DNA from: an uncultured Prevotellaceae bacterium
Lineage (GTDB): Bacteria; Bacteroidota; Bacteroidia; Bacteroidales; Bacteroidaceae
Assembly (NCBI GenBank): GCA_946626595.1
Contig: CAMOUQ010000012.1
Location: forward strand, 1 to 34,931
Direction: 5' to 3'
Length of the DNA stretch: 34,931 bases
This document shows positions 33,221-34,931 of the stretch, piece by piece. Made by a program: the position numbers and the translations under genes. Numbering within the stretch: the first letter of the stretch is position 1; each line of letters begins with the position of its first letter. Below the pieces are notes generated by a model. The model saw only the letters and a list, made by a program, of their open reading frames with translations, had not been told where the DNA came from and ran no database searches.

Positions 33221-34918
33221 CTATTTTACCTCCAGCATCATCTCGTCGACATTGGCGCCCGGCGGAGTCATGGGCAGCACGTTGTCCTCTTCCTTCACGG
33301 CACACTGCAGCAGGAAGGCCCCGGGTGTGTCGAGCATCTCCTGTATAGCAGCGCCCAAATCCTCCCGATGCACCACGGTCCGCGATGGTATTCCGTAGGC
33401 CGATGCAATAGTATTGTAATCGGGGTTCATCATGGGCGTGAACGAGTAGCGCTTGTTGAAGAACAAGTACTGCCACTGGCGCACGTTGCCCAGGTAGTTG
33501 TTGTTCAGGAGGATAATCTTCACGGGGCAGCCCTGCTCCATGATGGTGCCCAACTCCTGTATGGTCATCTGCAGACCGCCGTCGCCCACGAACAGGCAGA
33601 CCGTGCGCTCCGGAGCACCGAAGGTGGCACCGATGGCAGCCGGCAGGCCAAAGCCCATCGTGCCGCATCCGCCCGAAGTGACGACGCTGCGGCCCTCCGT
33701 AAATCGGAAGTAGCGGCAGCCGAACATCTGGTTCTGGCCGACGTCGGTCACCAGCACGGCCTTGTGCCCGGTGGCCTCGCTGACGCGACGCACCACCTCG
33801 CCCATCAGCAGGGGACCCTCTGTGGGATGAATGGCTGGTTCTATCACTTTCTCCGTTTCCTTCTCCAAATAAGGCCTGAAGCCCTTGACCCAAGCCTCGC
33901 GCGTGCGCTGTTCCATCAACTGGGTTACGCGCCTGAGCGTCTGCTTGCAATCGCCCACGACGGGCACGTCCACCATGACGTTCTTGTTTATCTCGCTGGG
34001 GTCGATGTCGAAGTGTATCACCTTGGCCTGTCGGGCATAGGTGTCGAGGTTGCCGGTCACGCGGTCGTCGAATCGCATGCCGACGGCTATGAGCAGGTCG
34101 CACTGGTTGGTCATGACATTGGGGGCCAGATTGCCGTGCATGCCCAGCATGCCCATGTTCAGGGGATGGTCGGAAGGCAGCGCCGAGAGGCCCAACAGGG
34201 TGCATCCGGCCGGCATGTCCCCCTTCTCGAGGAACTGGCGCAGCTCCTCACGGGCATTGCCCAGCTCCACACCCTGACCCACCAGCACCAGCGGACGCTC
34301 TGCCCGGTTGATCAGTTCGGCAGCCTGCTGTATGGTTTCGTCGGTCGGAACAGGCACGGGACGATAGCTGCGGATGAAGTCGACCTTGGCCGGTTCGTAT
34401 TCCACCATACCCGTCTGGGCATTCTTGGCAAAGTCGAGCACCACGGGGCCCGGACGACCGCTCTTGGCAATGTAGAAGGCACGGCTCACGGCCCAGGCTA
34501 CATCCTCGGCGCGGCGTATCTGGTAGGCCCACTTGGTGATGGGCTGCGTGACGGTGAGGACATCTACCTCCTGAAAGGCATCGGTACCCAGCATGGCAGC
34601 GCCCACCTGGCCACAGATTACGACCATCGGCGTGGAGTCTATCATGGCATCGGCAATGCCTGTGATGGTGTTCATGGCTCCCGGTCCGCTCGTGGCCAGC
34701 ACCACTCCCACCCTGCCGCTCACACGGGCATAGCCCTGGGCGGCGTGTGCTGCGCCCTGTTCGTGGCGCACCAGTATGTGGTTCAGCGTATTGCGGTGGT
34801 CGTAGAGGGCATCGTAAGTAGGCATGATGGCACCGCCCGGATAACCGAACAGTACGTCCACACCCTCAGCCTCCAGACTCCGCATCAGGGCTTCAGCACC
34901 CGTAATCATCTGCTTCAT
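33221..34918 (-). CDS. ilvB: Acetolactate synthase large (catalytic) subunit
   Basis: The enzyme uses thiamine diphosphate, FAD and Mg to condense two pyruvates, or pyruvate and 2-oxobutyrate, at the start of branched-chain amino-acid synthesis. The catalytic Glu is E53 (LVRHEQGAAHAAQGYAR). The TPP/Mg motif starts at GDGG (about 445-448) and ends at LLNNNYLG. Domain order is the normal PYR, FAD-binding, PP; the length is 565 aa. ilvN follows 33 nt after the stop codon. The ATG lies 13 nt from the window edge, so the upstream genes (often ilvD) and the promoter are not visible. Confidence 0.97.
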   Translation of the reverse strand: MKQMITGAEALMRSLEAEGVDVLFGYPGGAIMPTYDALYDHRNTLNHILVRHEQGAAHAAQGYARVSGRVGVVLATSGPGAMNTITGIADAMIDSTPMVVICGQVGAAMLGTDAFQEVDVLTVTQPITKWAYQIRRAEDVAWAVSRAFYIAKSGRPGPVVLDFAKNAQTGMVEYEPAKVDFIRSYRPVPVPTDETIQQAAELINRAERPLVLVGQGVELGNAREELRQFLEKGDMPAGCTLLGLSALPSDHPLNMGMLGMHGNLAPNVMTNQCDLLIAVGMRFDDRVTGNLDTYARQAKVIHFDIDPSEINKNVMVDVPVVGDCKQTLRRVTQLMEQRTREAWVKGFRPYLEKETEKVIEPAIHPTEGPLLMGEVVRRVSEATGHKAVLVTDVGQNQMFGCRYFRFTEGRSVVTSGGCGTMGFGLPAAIGATFGAPERTVCLFVGDGGLQMTIQELGTIMEQGCPVKIILLNNNYLGNVRQWQYLFFNKRYSFTPMMNPDYNTIASAYGIPSRTVVHREDLGAAIQEMLDTPGAFLLQCAVKEEDNVLPMTPPGANVDEMMLEVK

Positions 34919-34931
34919 ATTCTTTTTACCT

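Overview
The window is a stretch of chromosome from a member of the Bacteroidales, most likely Prevotellaceae. The evidence is a SusC/SusD pair, a Bacteroidota-sized SecA (1154 aa), an ilvB-ilvN-thioesterase-ilvC cluster, a C-terminal tail typical of Prevotella surface proteins, absence of clear Shine-Dalgarno sites, and five promoters of the Bacteroides type (TTTG, 20 nt, TAnnTTTG). The species cannot be named from sequence alone. Almost all of it is housekeeping or envelope-related; I see no phage, IS element, CRISPR array, tRNA or rRNA.

Layout. (1) 1-5879 (+): an outer-membrane nutrient uptake unit, susC (5' end cut by the window), susD and a third surface lipoprotein, closed by a strong terminator. 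No degradative enzyme lies in the visible part. (2) 5880-6224: a gap between two converging terminators that carries a degenerate 22-bp tandem array. (3) 6225-15513 (-): DUF4105 membrane protein, an alkaline-phosphatase-like protein, secA, a small conserved protein and a secreted M6 metalloprotease. (4) 15618-18974 (-): cyuA-type cysteine desulfidase, then an M3 peptidyl-dipeptidase lipoprotein. (5) 18975-19289: a divergent promoter region with a 19-bp inverted repeat around 21-bp repeats. (6) 19290-23445 (+): coaX, an outer-membrane protein, an lptC candidate and a CNNM/CorC protein, closely packed. (7) 23621-30633 (+): a PpiD-like chaperone, a SIMPL protein, a large ABCG-like ABC protein and a lipoprotein, ending at a bidirectional terminator. 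(8) 30733-34918 (-): ilvB, ilvN, acyl-ACP thioesterase and ilvC, the branched-chain amino-acid operon, whose upstream part lies outside the window.

Many of the products serve the cell envelope: protein export (SecA), periplasmic folding (PpiD-like), LPS transport (LptC candidate), possibly lipoprotein maturation (DUF4105), nutrient uptake (SusCD) and peptide breakdown (M6, M3). CyuA and the ilv operon handle amino acids, and CoaX makes the CoA precursor.

The most unusual points are: a 30-bp-arm inverted repeat inserted in frame in cyuA; an alkaline-phosphatase-like protein that appears to have lost nearly all catalytic residues; a Cys-rich (CxxCxxCxxC) N-terminal extension on IlvN; two palindromes 21 bp apart at the DUF4105 promoter; a promoter built from tandem repeats ahead of the ABC gene; and three tandem ATGAGAAA octamers at the lptC start.
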